64,000 nt of DNA. Origin: Streblospio benedicti. Lineage: Eukaryota; Annelida; Polychaeta; Spionida; Spionidae. A program made the position numbers and the translations under genes. Positions 10,144-21,169 of this stretch are shown here, one piece after another; positions within the stretch are counted from its first letter, which is position 1, and each line of letters begins with the position of its first letter. The notes under the pieces were generated by a model. That model was not told the origin of the DNA and searched no databases. It saw only the letters and a program-made list of their open reading frames with translations. The stretch covers positions 9,859,256-9,923,255 of the forward strand of contig CM032659.1 of the NCBI GenBank assembly GCA_019095985.1, in the 5' to 3' direction.

Positions 10144-12808
10144 GTACATTTGATTCAAGTAAGAACGGCGTGAAAAAAATTTATGATGAAAACACTGAAA
10201 TCTTATGACTAAAAAGAGACAAAGAATGGACAGAATGTTGAAGCAGGTGTTAGTGTGGACTGATTCTTCAAAAACTGGGGTGTGTAGGGTTTTGATTGAG
10301 TTGTCAGCTTCATGGTTCACTAAGCAATTGGCTAGTTGGATTACATGGCTTTTAATTGTTAATCCTTGGGGATTGTTGAAAAAACAGAATTGAATGCCAT
10401 ATTCAGTGACAGTTTCAGGACCAACTAGCTTTCAGAGTGATCGTAGATGTTACCTTAGATGTGTAGTCTGATCAAATTTTATTGCATTTTAAATCATGTT
10501 TCCTGACTTGATGCGAGAAAGACTTAAATTTTGATGGTATCAAATATGTATGTTCATACATTGCTGCAAGCAATTCGTCTTTCACAGTGGATGAAGTTCT
10601 TTTGTGCGTTAAACTTGTATGAAATCCTTTAATGAAACTGTGATATTTACAAACCATAACAGATGAACAATGCAAACAAAGGTGTTAACAAAGAATACAG
10701 CTATGTAAATTCTGTTAATTGCATTTCAATGCCTTTTTGAGCGTTCAACTATCGCTAATACACACAGTCGGGCTTTTTGTGTCAGACATTGATATAAATG
10801 TCAACATATGACTGGCAATAATTTGCAAGGTAATGACTTGCTATATAATTTGCTCAAATCTTATAGTGCCTGGAAATTGCACTATGTGCGCAAATGTTAT
10901 CTGCTAAATGTGGTTTTATTGGCGTGCTTACGTTTGTCAGTTTTTGTGATGTGTTGTCTAATACTTATACAGCTATCCAAACAGTTACCTATTGATTCAT
11001 TGGCTATAGATAAAAAAAAATAAACTGGGGTGTTGAACATTACCTCATATCTGTTATAAATAACTTCATTTTGAATGGGAAGTAGAGATCATAATGTCAA
11101 AATTGGAAATATTGTCGATTGAGGTGATGTCTCAGTAATAGCTAATAGCATGAGGGCAACTATAACAACGTTTCTGTAGAATATGCAAAGATAGATACAA
11201 TTGTCCTTGGGATATGAAAGGCCATGTAAACTGTACATTGACAATCGCATCGTTTATTCGTCCTCCATTTAGGACATACACGGATTAGAGGAAATGTGAA
11301 ATATTCAGACGCTAATTTGTATGCAATTGATTCATATCAAGCCTGGTGTCTATAGCAAACTATGCTGTTAACATAAGCTCAACTGTGATATAAGTGTATA
11401 AGCTATTTAGTTAGTGAGCAAATGGATATTGATTAGAGTATTTGCTAATACATTCAATGTGCCTACACATATCCTTGACAATAGTCTTTTGTTACATATA
11501 GACGTCATCGATAATGAAAATGAGCATAGAAACATTTTCAGTTATTGATACGAGTGTGAATTAAATAGAAAGGTAGTCTATTCATCATTGTAAGTTAGTA
11601 TATATGTAATGTATATAGAATCTACAATGTGTAAAATTGGCAACTTCCTTTTTCGAGATGACGTGTGGCTAATAGAAGTGTATGATATGTTATATAAGGA
11701 AGGGATTTCTTTTACATTCTACAGTTTTTGTGCAAGTTTATGTTGTAGTGTCTGATGCCATTATACACTACTTTTAAACAGATATTACTTTTAAAATTGT
11801 GTGATGATTATTTCCAGTGCTATTGTTCAATAAATATTATATGTCTTCATTGTAGTACACATTTTGTAATCCGCCCTCACATACACCAGCACGCACGCAC
11901 ACACGCACGTAGGACAGCACGCACGCATGCACACAATCTGAGTAAATGTAAATTAAATGACCACATCCTCCCACAGAAAAGTAAGAGACTGACCTCTATA
12001 AAATAAGTGGCTCAAATAATAAAAGTTACAGCTTCGTGTGCAGCTATTGTGCGACCACATTGAAGCAGCTTGAAACTGAGCCACCCTCATCTTTTGAACA
12101 CAAGGCTGAGTAGCACCAAAAACATCATAGATCTATCGTGATCGCACCAGCACAGTGGTCATAACATAACGACGACAACTGCTAACCATAATGACATCCT
12201 ATTTCGCTGACTGTCCTGGTATAACATTTTCGTTTATACACACGTGTTACACGTGTTACTCGTGTGTTTGAAATTCTATGTAAAATACAGGTATGCTAGC
12301 TGGGCGCGTTTTGTTTTGATTTAAGAACAATTCTCTTGTAATGAACATGTATATGTCTAGTTTAACTTTAACACAAACGTTCATGTACACCACTCTCAGT
12401 AAAGCTATCAATGATCATGCAATAACAAAAATTAAACACAGCATACTGATAACCACTTTATTGTAAACTGGAACCTCCCTCGTACAAAAGTGAGATCTGG
12501 AGACATCCATTTTATCCATTTCAACGTATACATCAATTTAAATTTACGACATCAAATATCATTGTAAAAAAACATTTTATCGAGCTGTGTTGTGTGTAGA
12601 CGTTGCCCTTCATAAGATGAACATAAATATCTGTTGAGGAATATCTGTTTCAGTCTGGCCCACAATCACATCAAAAATCTCATGAACAATATCCCAACAG
12701 GCTGAGTAATATCTCCACTATCAGGTGGGCCAATATCTCAGTCACCCGGTCGACAAATATCTGAGTCATTCCCCTGGAGAACGTAAAGGTCAATAGGTTA
12801 CAACACAA

Positions 12809-12991
12809 TACAGTAAAACTTCACATTAAGACCACCCCCTCTATTGAGAACACAGCTATAATAAGACCACTTTTCACGGTCCCAAACCTTCATAAAGCTA
12901 CCAAAATGAACCTCTGTATAAACACCATCTCTCTACTGAGATCACCTAACACTGGGCCCAAAGGTGGTCCTAATATAGAGGTTCTACTATA
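12809..12991 (-). mobile_element. Pogo-like MITE, copy F
   Basis: TA-flanked (left TACAGTAAAACTTC, right AGGTTCTACTATA). It ends two bases short of the stop codon of the 677-aa minus-strand gene (12994-12996), so it begins that gene's 3' UTR. Confidence 0.75.
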
Positions 12992-12993
12992 TA

Positions 12994-15900
12994 TCAATCA
13001 TCAGGCTGAGGGTAGCCAATGTAACGGAGAATATATGCTGGGTTATGATGAGTCCGCCCCAGCACGTAGGCAATCTCCGCGGCTGTCATCTCTGAGGCAG
13101 CGGGGTCCATGTCACCAGCGATGTTGATGTTGGGTTGTAACAGACTGGGGCACTTCCCGCTATGTGCCACCTAAAATGTAATGGGTCCAGATTAGATAGG
13201 TTGCTGCAAATTATAGTCATCATATAATCTAATATACACCAATGATAAAGCCTGCTTCCTCGTATTCATACTAAAGGCAGGATATTGCTGAATCTTGTGT
13301 TGTTGCTAACTGTGCTTGAAAGTTTTACATATTTTCAGTCCTTATAGTCAGGTTAGTTTATACTTACATATCCGTCACTTTCAAATAGTGTATTAAAATG
13401 TTGTATTTTCCTATTACTATTGCTTTAGAAACTGTGCGCTTCTGTAGATAATGGTCCGTTAAAAGCTGATATATCAAAAGTACATGGGGATGTGGCAAAC
13501 TACATGCCCTCACAAAACAGTGGAGCACCTTGGCAACTTTCAAATAATAGGTGGGTGCGTATAGTAAATAAAACTTGTCAGAAAGGAAAGATAGGTACAC
13601 ACCCTGGACTAGATCAGTCTACTTAATTACTAAGTACAGTACCTGGTGCATCGCCTGCAGACACCAGAGCCACATGGACTTGAGGTCAGGTTGCTGGTGC
13701 CCCGAGATGTGCTTCTTCACCAGTTTAAGCACAATGCGGTCAAGCAGAGGAATTGAGAAGCATGTCCACTGATGCTGACTGATCATAGTGTTCACAATGT
13801 GGTACAGACTGTCTAGGGAAAAGTTGGTGACAGTCTCATTCCAAGCGTCCAGGGCATTCTGTGATAGCATCTGCTCGACTGGACTGAAGTTAAACTCCCA
13901 CAGCGCAAGTTTACGAGCGTCCGGCGTTTTTGCAGGATCCAGTAGCCACATTGGCTGACCGTCCATAATTTTCGCTTGGATTTTGTTCACGCACGCTGTC
14001 CCTTTTTGCCAGAACGGCTTTTGTTTTGGCAACAAATGGTGCAAGGTGACGCCCTTGGGCCAGCCAATGCAGCTAATACTGGGGATGATATCTATGACCA
14101 ATGATGGGTCGTCGGTGGATACTTCAGAACAAGGGAAGCTTTTGTTTGGGTTGGCATACATTTTGCAGAAGTCGGGTGTTCTGTAGTTCATAGAATCATT
14201 GTTGTTATGCAATAGTGCGTGGGATGTGTTGACAGAAGTGTCTTTGTCGTTACTAGCAGTATCATTTATAGATTTGGTGGCCTTCTCCATGCTATTTTCG
14301 TGAGTTTGAACATGCGGCGGTTCGTCCAATATAACTGAGTCCCTATCAATGGATAAAACACGAGAAGTTGAGTCTCCTTCTAGTACAATTGAAGTAGACG
14401 CAAAACTGTCACTCTCAAAGCCATCACTGTAGCTGTTATTAAGCGGATTTGTGTTTAGTTCATCATGCTCCACCTCGGGCTGCGTATTTACAAGCAAAGA
14501 ATTGCTTTGAACGCCCCCATTCGTAAAATAAGTCAGTGTTGTATTCAAAGATGGCTGCTCTGGAACCGGAAGTGGTCCTCCCGCCTGTGTCTGTTTCTCG
14601 GAGTTCTCATTACCGGGAGCCTTTTGCATAGGCTCTTCACTTCCTCTGTTGTTTGAAACATTTTCGTCTGCTTTTTCGGGCTGCTTAGAAAGATCATGTT
14701 CTGGTTCATTGTGTCCGGTTCCACTTTTGTCGTCGACGTGTGCATCCGGTTCTCTCTGATACAGAATCTCCACATCCTCATCGTCAAGAAAACTAATCAT
14801 GCTGTTCTCCTTGCGCTTAGGATTGGACAGCGTAAAAATGAGGCGAATGTTTGGGTAGGCTTCCAGCACGTGAACCTCTTTATACGAAAATTCTTTCTTC
14901 TTCTTACGCTGGTCTTCCATGTGTAGCCGGTGAACCGCTGCTTTAATGCCTGCAATCAGAAATTGTAGGCCTAAGATAATAAGTGGAGTTAAAACGTGTA
15001 TAATCATTCAATGATACGCATTTATCAGCGATAGACCATGAGTGTGTCTGCTTCCTTTCAATCCTTCACAAATACAAATACGCATGGATGCACTAACATT
15101 TGCACTGTTTTCCCCATTGTTTATATTAGCTATACCTCAATGTCAAGTATCAGATTTTCATGACTACAGATTTCAACATAACTAACATCTAAAATCTAGA
15201 CTTCATCACAACCACTCTGCATGCATTGTGTTTAACCTTGTAAAAGGAATAGGGCCTACTGGGTGATTCACTCAGTCAGAGCTGGTATGAGGAGGCTTGG
15301 TGGCGTGAGTATGGGGCCATACGTTGCTCATAGAATAATTTCAAATGGCTAAATTCAATCTCACTAGCAAAAGTGGGATGATGGGGACGACACGTACCCG
15401 TGATCATCCATTTGAAGATGACGTCAGGTGCAATGACGTCACTTCTTTCCGTGGCCAGGCAGTGGCGCCACTGGCGGCGTGCTAGGCGGCGCTGCTCGTT
15501 TGTGAGCTGCTCGGAGAGGCGGTAACGGGCACAGCCGGGAGGGAGGCCGCCACCCTGGTCCACCTGGACACGTGGGAATACGGTGTGGGTCATAGAAGGT
15601 GTGGGTCATCATTAGTAGGTCGGTTGTTGATGGCGCAATATCCGTGCACAAGTGCTGATCGTTTGCAGTAGAACCTCTCTATTAGGACCACGATCGGGAC
15701 CAGAAGTAGGTGGTCTCAATAGAGAGGTGGTCGCTATACAGAGTTTTGTTTTTGTAATCTTATCAAGGTTTGGTACCATCACAAGTAGTTTTGTTATAGA
15801 TGTGGTCGCGATATAGAGAGGTGGTCTTAATTGGAGGCTCTACTGTATTTGCCTGCTAGAGTGAGGACCCTTGAATAAGTCCATATAGTGAACATGATTC

Positions 15901-16685
15901 TCTGAACACTTCTACTTGCACGCTTGTAGTATACATTATGTATTGTAACCATCGAACACCTACCAATATCTATGGTGTGACACATACTGGCAGATCCAGG
16001 TGTTTTGGAAAAGGCGGCGCACTTAATTAAGGGGTTTCATGGGTTTTGTATGCGCTATCGATGGCAGACATAGTGGGGCCGAACGCCCCCTCCTCTACCC
16101 CCCACACCCTTGGAACTGCCTATGTGACATATCATGTCATGATGTTCACGTAACATTTGCCAATAGACAGTACAGTAGAACCTCTATTGGGACCACCTTT
16201 GGAACCGGTGGTCTCTATACAGAGGTTCATTTTAATAGATAATGGAGTAAAAAGGTTTGGGACCGTGAAAATTAGTTTTATTATAGATATGGTCTCAATA
16301 TAAAGGTGGTCTTAATTGGAGGTTCTACTGTAAAGGTAAATCATATGCCACCTACCTGCACGGTGTCGGGGCTGGTGAGGCGCCGGGCGAGCAGACGACA
16401 CGTGTAGCGGCCGTGGCCCGCGTGCTGCAGCAGCTCACTGCCCAGCCGCGACGGCGGACGCTCGAACGTGGACGTGAACCTGGCAGGGTGGAGGGGGACA
16501 TTTTTAAGTATATTTGAGGATAATAATATTTTTGATTCTATATAAGGAGTGTCACTGGCGTGTGTGCCGATGCCTAACAACTTTTTGTTTTGTTTTTGTT
16601 TTTGTTTGTTTGTTGTTGTGTGTGGGGTTTTTTTTGTTTTTTTTTGTTTTTTGTCATCCTGGTTCCTATTTCAGCTTAGTTTTAG

Positions 16686-16727
<42 letters not shown>

Positions 16728-18872
16728 TGTTGTTTGTTGTGTGTGTGTGTGTGTGTTGTTGTGTGTTGTGTGTTGTTGTTGTTTGTTTTGTGTGTGGGTG
16801 TGTGTGGGTGTTTTGTTTGTTTGTTTGTGTGTGTGTTGTTTTTGTTTTTTGTTTTTTGTTTTTCCATTATGGTTCCTATTTGCAATTTACTTTTTAGCTT
16901 GAAAAGATTCATAACCCCGTCGATCAACCACTTTTAAAATGCTAGTGACTTCCATGTACATGGAATTCACAGTGCAATGATGACGGTGTTACATCAATGC
17001 ATTTTCAACAGGTAGAACCGTTATATGATCATTGGGCCAAACAATCAAGGCAAGATGTTGAGAAGAAAGCTTACCACCGTGCAAGTGTTCATGTCTAGAA
17101 CACTACAGCCCGCCTCGTAAAAAACCTAACACACTAAGTCATGATTCTTATGCACTCATCAGTTAAGCCATTTACTCACTCCTGGTGTTCTAATATGTGG
17201 TGTGCCTCACTGAGGGGGTGTTCGATACAAAGAATGCACCATGTTAATTGTTTGTCCATTCAGTCATCTGTTCTTCCATCTATAATAGAATGAGACCAAT
17301 CATTCCATTGATTTCTCCATCAATGGCGTATAGCCTGCGTGAGATATTCAACTAACCATCCAACTAACCAATCAAACGGACGACCAACCAACTCATCCGT
17401 CCACCTACCCACCCACTCAAGAACCAACCAATCAGCCAACCCACACACAAACCAATCAAATAACCAACCCAATCCCTTTACCACTCAGAAATCAGCCAGA
17501 CAACCAACCAACCACCCAGACAGCCAGCCAGCCAGCCAGCCAACCACCTAACAACCAACCAGACAGCTAACCAGCCAACCAGACAGACAAACAGCCAACC
17601 AGACAGCCAACCATCCATCCAACCATTTCAATCTCACCTGGAGTCTGCGTCAAACAGCCGTGTGAAGAGCCTCTGCAGCAGCCGGTCAGCGAGCTGCGTG
17701 GGCGGGTCAGCGGCCGGCGGCGCGTCCGTCACCACCTTGTCCAGGAAGAGCGCCAGACGGTCCACCGACCTGTGGCAGCAACGCAACAATGGCAGTCGTT
17801 GAATGAGTTCATCGTGTTGGCTATATGAATAGATCTATATGAATAGATCAACTTATTTCTTCAGTCCCAACACTGAATTTACCTTATTATAGTTTGAATG
17901 GGTCTCACACTGCGCATGTCAGACTGACATGCGCAGTGTGAGATTCTGAGGATGGACACAGTTGATGGTCCGAAACCGTAAATAATAAAGTAAGTGTTGG
18001 GACTGAAGAAATAAGTTGAACAACAATGGGAGGCTGTTGTCCGTTTTGTTTGAGTTGAGTTTTTTTTTTTTTTTTTTTTTTTTTAGAACCGATCGAATAT
18101 TGTTAAATTTAGCAAGCTAAAATATATGCAAAACCCAGCTAGTTCGAAACCTGGTAAAAATCGCAAATGAATTTAGACTGCAAGGGGGTCGTGTGCGCAC
18201 GTACGAACGCATGCGCGCACGCTCGCACGCACGCACACACCTATGATTAGTCATTGACATCCATTTTCAATTGCTAATGACAATGTTTTTTCTGCTTGTG
18301 AGTGACAGTAGTTAATCTGTTTTGTTTGCTTTCCTTTATTCTGTGAGTGTGTTATTAGGTTTTTGTCTTATGATTTTGTCTAGGAATGAGAAATGCATGA
18401 AATCCAATAATCGGTACTAACGTCAAGTTTGGACATTTTATCAATAGGTAGATATTTACGATGGGATAGATAGGTTCCTCCTTAGAATGAATGCATAATG
18501 TAATTGATTATCTACCAATAGGCTATTGTTGCCTAAGTTCAGAACTACGTGTATTTGTTTACACTCAAACTGTATTAAATGTCCTCTTTTTATTTGTTTC
18601 CTTTTTTATTTGCTGTAGTGCCTCTATTCATTTAATTGTTATTTCCATCATCACCTTTCCCATTCGATTTCAAATGGCTAACACGTTTTGAAACAAAACA
18701 AATGAAAAATCCAAAACAAGCAAACAAGATTTAATGTTACTTACTTCCGCTTGCCGGCAGACATGCCCCTCACAGAGCCTGCTCCAGACGACATCTCTCT
18801 TCCAGAACTTACAGAGTCCCGCTTGAAGTGGACACTTCTCTCAGGCGTACACTGTTTAACTGCCACATTCAT
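12994..18872 (-). CDS. Unrecognised 677-aa protein
   Basis: Coding exons in order: 18872-18745, 17769-17638, 16479-16356, 15563-15398, 14949-13643, 13170-12994. All junctions are GT-AG and the phases agree. The start ATG (18872) has an in-frame TGA five codons upstream. I do not recognise the family. Residues 1-43 are basic and Ser-rich (MNVAVKQCTPERSVHFKRDS). Residues 44-183 are predicted helical and Arg/Leu-rich (SVDRLALFLDKVV, NEQRRLARRQWRHCLA). A basic patch (EDQRKKKKEFSYKEVHVLEA) leads to an acidic Ser/Asn-rich, probably disordered stretch of about 200 residues. A hydrophobic C-terminal third follows (GWPKGVTLHHLLPKQKPFW), ending NPAYILRYIGYPQPDD. No membrane segment or catalytic motif is evident, so it is likely a cytosolic scaffold or adaptor. 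Exons 2-4 are much GC-richer than exon 5. Its introns carry copies of three transposon families. The start lies head to head with WDR27, 2.3 kb away. Confidence 0.82.
15664..15847 (+). mobile_element. Pogo-like MITE, copy G
   Basis: Starts GCAGTAGAACCTCTC (left TA lost), ends GGAGGCTCTACTGTA. It lies in intron 3 of the 677-aa gene, 100 bases from exon 4. Confidence 0.75.
15989..16120. mobile_element. Degenerate TIR element (GGCAGATCCAGG type)
   Basis: The left end GGCAGATCCAGG matches the perfect TIR of the element at 40281-40430. The right end CCTTGGAACTGCC is a decayed inverse of it. It is 132 bases long and non-coding. It sits between MITE copies G and H in the same intron. Confidence 0.45.
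16171..16332 (+). mobile_element. Pogo-like MITE, copy H
   Basis: TA-flanked, left TACAGTAGAACCTCT, right GGAGGTTCTACTGTA, so both TIRs are well preserved. It ends 23 bases from exon 3 of the 677-aa gene, just beyond its splice donor on the minus strand. Confidence 0.8.
16580..16865. repeat. (GT)n microsatellite within a long T/G-rich tract
   Basis: TTTTG-rich DNA surrounds GT dinucleotides (about 16689-16757) and further TTG/TTTG units. It lies in intron 2 of the 677-aa gene. Frames of about 80-130 aa full of Cys/Val/Phe or Thr/His come from this repeat and are not genes. Confidence 0.9.
17345..17627. repeat. Degenerate CCAA / CCAG tetranucleotide array
   Basis: About 280 bases of interspersed ACCAACCA, CAGCCAGC and ACAGCCA units. 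It reaches to within 10 bases of exon 2 of the 677-aa gene (donor side). It lacks the regular repeat-spacer layout of a CRISPR. Confidence 0.85.
17793..18020 (-). mobile_element. Foldback family alpha, copy 1
   Basis: An inverted repeat centred on CACTGCGCATGTCAG / CTGACATGCGCAGTG with outer arms TATTTCTTCAGTCCCAACAC / GTGTTGGGACTGAAGAAATA. It is flanked by a 9-base direct repeat CAACAATGG (17784-17792 and 18021-18029), a target duplication. A length of 8-11 bases suits Mutator-like elements. It lies in intron 1 of the 677-aa gene with its left duplication 14 bases from the exon 2 boundary. Copy 2 is at 51975-52232. Confidence 0.85.
18060..18084. repeat. Poly-T run
   Basis: About 25 consecutive T on the + strand, 30 bases beyond foldback copy alpha-1. 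It may be a poly(A) tail remnant in reverse orientation, but no element body was identified. Confidence 0.7.
18196..18241. repeat. GCAC/ACGC-rich microsatellite
   Basis: Alternating purine-pyrimidine tetranucleotides (GCGCACGC, ACGCACAC), imperfect, within intron 1 of the 677-aa gene. Confidence 0.7.
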
Positions 18873-21115
18873 TGAACATCTATTATTTCAGCCCGTATGA
18901 TGATAAGTGCTGTGATATTAAAATGTGCGTCTGTCCCTTATACAGAATCGACACTGTTTCTTCTTAGGGGGGTACTTACACTTAGGTTCACTCGAATACT
19001 TGCGATATGTTTTTGTGATATAAACGCTATGATGTTCTATTCTATTAGTTCGGTGTCACCTGATGTAAAATTTGTCTGTGTGTTTTCTAACTGTTTATTA
19101 CTTCTCTACGTCGTTTGGTCTGCAAGACTCCGGTAATTTCAATTAACAACAAGTAACTTGATCCTTTATTTTAATTATCATTATTAAATAATATATCACA
19201 TATGCTTGAATGATAGCGAATACTACACGTAATGTCTTTAGGCTACTTGTGATGACTGAGTAGTTCCCTTTTGAAAATGTTGATAAGGCTGGATGCCTGA
19301 CGTGTCCAAAGCACAAGGATCATTCTTGTAGTTAATTACTGTTAATGATCCTTGTATGTTTATTGTTAGAAACACCACACCGTAAGTCCATGTAAGTGAT
19401 TCAAAACTTAAATTTTGTCTCTCATAATTGTTCAAATCACCAGTTTTTCACATTATCACACTCTATGGCACCAGAATGTAGTGTGTTCCTTGCATCAATT
19501 GGATTCACATTTAACAAAGCAGAATATCAAAGTATGCTTACTTGTACCTTTTCATCACTTTAGGTATCCATTAAAACATTTAATTAAACAAAATTCATAA
19601 AATTTAATTTTCATTTTAGTATAAACACTGAAAGTATGCTGTTGTCAACAATATAAATAAATATCCACAATTAATATCTACGGCTTGCCAACACAACTTG
19701 ACTTTTCAGTATGATTTCAAATACGTGCTCCAGTCATTAGCAAGAATTTTGTTTACATACGACGACCTATGCATTCAATTTTTCCATTTACTCAGCATTT
19801 GAATAGCTAACTAGCCTCATGTTGCCAAATAGAAAAGACACATTCAAATATTTAAACTTCATAATTTGATCCCATGTAACTGTTTAATCCGCGTGGGTTT
19901 TTTTTTTTTCAATAAATAATAATCAATATGCTAATGACTTTTTCCACTATTTTAAGTGTATGATTCTATCACAAGTCTGTTTTATTTTATGGATCTTATT
20001 TGGTGGTAATTTATAGCTTTAAGGCATACAAACATTCAGTAATAACTGCTCGAGTTAATGCTATAAAACTTGGTCTACAAACAAACAGAATCTATTAGCT
20101 CGTGAATATGGATCATAAAACGTTTTGAAGAATTCATAAACCTGTAATAAGTGGCTTATCGGACACGGGATTGTTCCCTCGGAATACAGCTCGGCAGCCG
20201 ACAATTGAATGGACCAGAAGGATCAGCGAAGGCTCATGCAGTTAATAATCATTTGTGCGGTGGTCTGTGCTATGAATACTTGTCCTTCGGGCACTTTTTA
20301 CCCTGAGGTCTTGTATTGAATCTCCGTGTGGGAAATGCCAAAGGATCGATTGACAAACTGATGACTTTATGAGACTTGATTGCTCTTTAACTTGACAGTT
20401 TTGCGTCAAAAATGTGTGTAACAGATCATAGATGCGTGCGCACATGGTTATGTGAATAGCCTGCGGCTCAAACTATATGTAAATCTAATCATTACTTTGT
20501 GAGTGGAAATTATAAAGCTTATGATCCCGCTGTCTAAAGTGTTATTTATTAGTACTAGTAGTGAGTAAAATTTTAGCATATGCAAATAATATGTCGATCT
20601 ACTCAATCACCTATTAATTGTATATAACATGTATGAGTTTTAAACTTGACTATCAAACTATTCTTTTCTAGCGTTAGGGGGTGGGGGGGGCGCCTTATTC
20701 TCGACGCATTCTTGAGGTAGTTCTCATATGTGGGAATCCTCTTACACGCTCCACTTTATGAGTTAACTTGTGAATTCAACACATAAACCAACGTCCGAAA
20801 AATTTGTGTGCAACTCATCGGCTGATAGATCACTCAACTTGTTGACTAAACTGACTGGATCTTGATGATGTCATCAACGTGTATGACCCCTGTGTATTAG
20901 ACCTAATATTGTATCAATACTTGGAAACATTTGAGTGTTATTTTTAGTAGGTATCATTTATTTATTAAAACCGTTTGCCTGTGTTCATTATTAGTTCAGC
21001 ATTAAACCAATTTGGAATCTAGGGGATTATCCATCGCTGAAGCGGAAAGTTTGGATTTACGCGAGTACCTATTCGAAAGCACCTGCCGTTTGATTGGTTG
21101 CAGCTGTGTGTTTAC

Positions 21116-21126
21116 AAATGGCTGCC
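21116..21126 (+). promoter_or_regulatory. YY1-like core promoter motif of WDR27
   Basis: AAATGGCTGCC matches the AANATGGCNGCC consensus found near the start sites of many animal housekeeping genes. It lies 44 bases before the WDR27 start codon. Its ATG also opens the short upstream reading frame at 21118-21159. Role inferred from motif and position. Confidence 0.5.
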
Positions 21127-21159
21127 GGTGAGAGACAGAAACACACGTTTGTTGAATAA
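21118..21159 (+). CDS. Upstream ORF of WDR27 (13 codons)
   Basis: ATG to TAA encoding MAAGERQKHTFVE, ending 10 bases before the WDR27 start and in a different frame. If transcripts start upstream of it, ribosomes must scan past or reinitiate. The transcription start is unknown and may lie inside it, because the ATG is part of the YY1-like motif. Confidence 0.35.
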   Translation: MAAGERQKHTFVE

Positions 21160-21169
21160 TAAGATAAAA

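Larger units (their letters stand above)
9985..12993. other. Intergenic region between convergent genes
   Basis: It holds the 3' UTR of the VOPP1-like gene, with two (ATTG)n arrays and AATAAA at 11829-11834. Toward the other gene it holds AATAAA on the minus strand (12457-12462), the likely poly(A) signal of the 677-aa gene, and MITE copy F. An ACGC/ACAC-rich stretch lies at 11879-11940. Nothing else recognisable was seen in 10144-11828 and 11941-12456. Confidence 0.6.
18873..21169. other. Head-to-head intergenic region
   Basis: This interval separates the starts of the 677-aa gene (-) and WDR27 (+), 2.3 kb apart. A small hairpin (AAGGATCATT / AATGATCCTT) lies near 19316-19356 and a G-run near 20676-20690. 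The only promoter-like sign is the motif at 21116-21126. I see no gene or transposon. Confidence 0.6.

Noticed and set aside
9896-10320. Asn-Gln-Ser-Ile repeat peptides on the minus strand
   Set aside because: Translations of the (ATTG)n arrays in the 3' UTR of the VOPP1-like gene.
16514-16937. Frames of 81-127 aa rich in Cys, Val and Phe or Thr and His
   Set aside because: Produced by the (GT)n and T/G-rich tract; no splice or start context.
17345-17627. CRISPR-like array
   Set aside because: Units are degenerate tetranucleotides without constant repeats and unique spacers, in a eukaryotic intron.
17793-18020. Introner hypothesis: foldback alpha as a creator of introns
   Set aside because: The element is only part of a larger intron and its duplications do not coincide with the splice sites; the same holds for copy 2.
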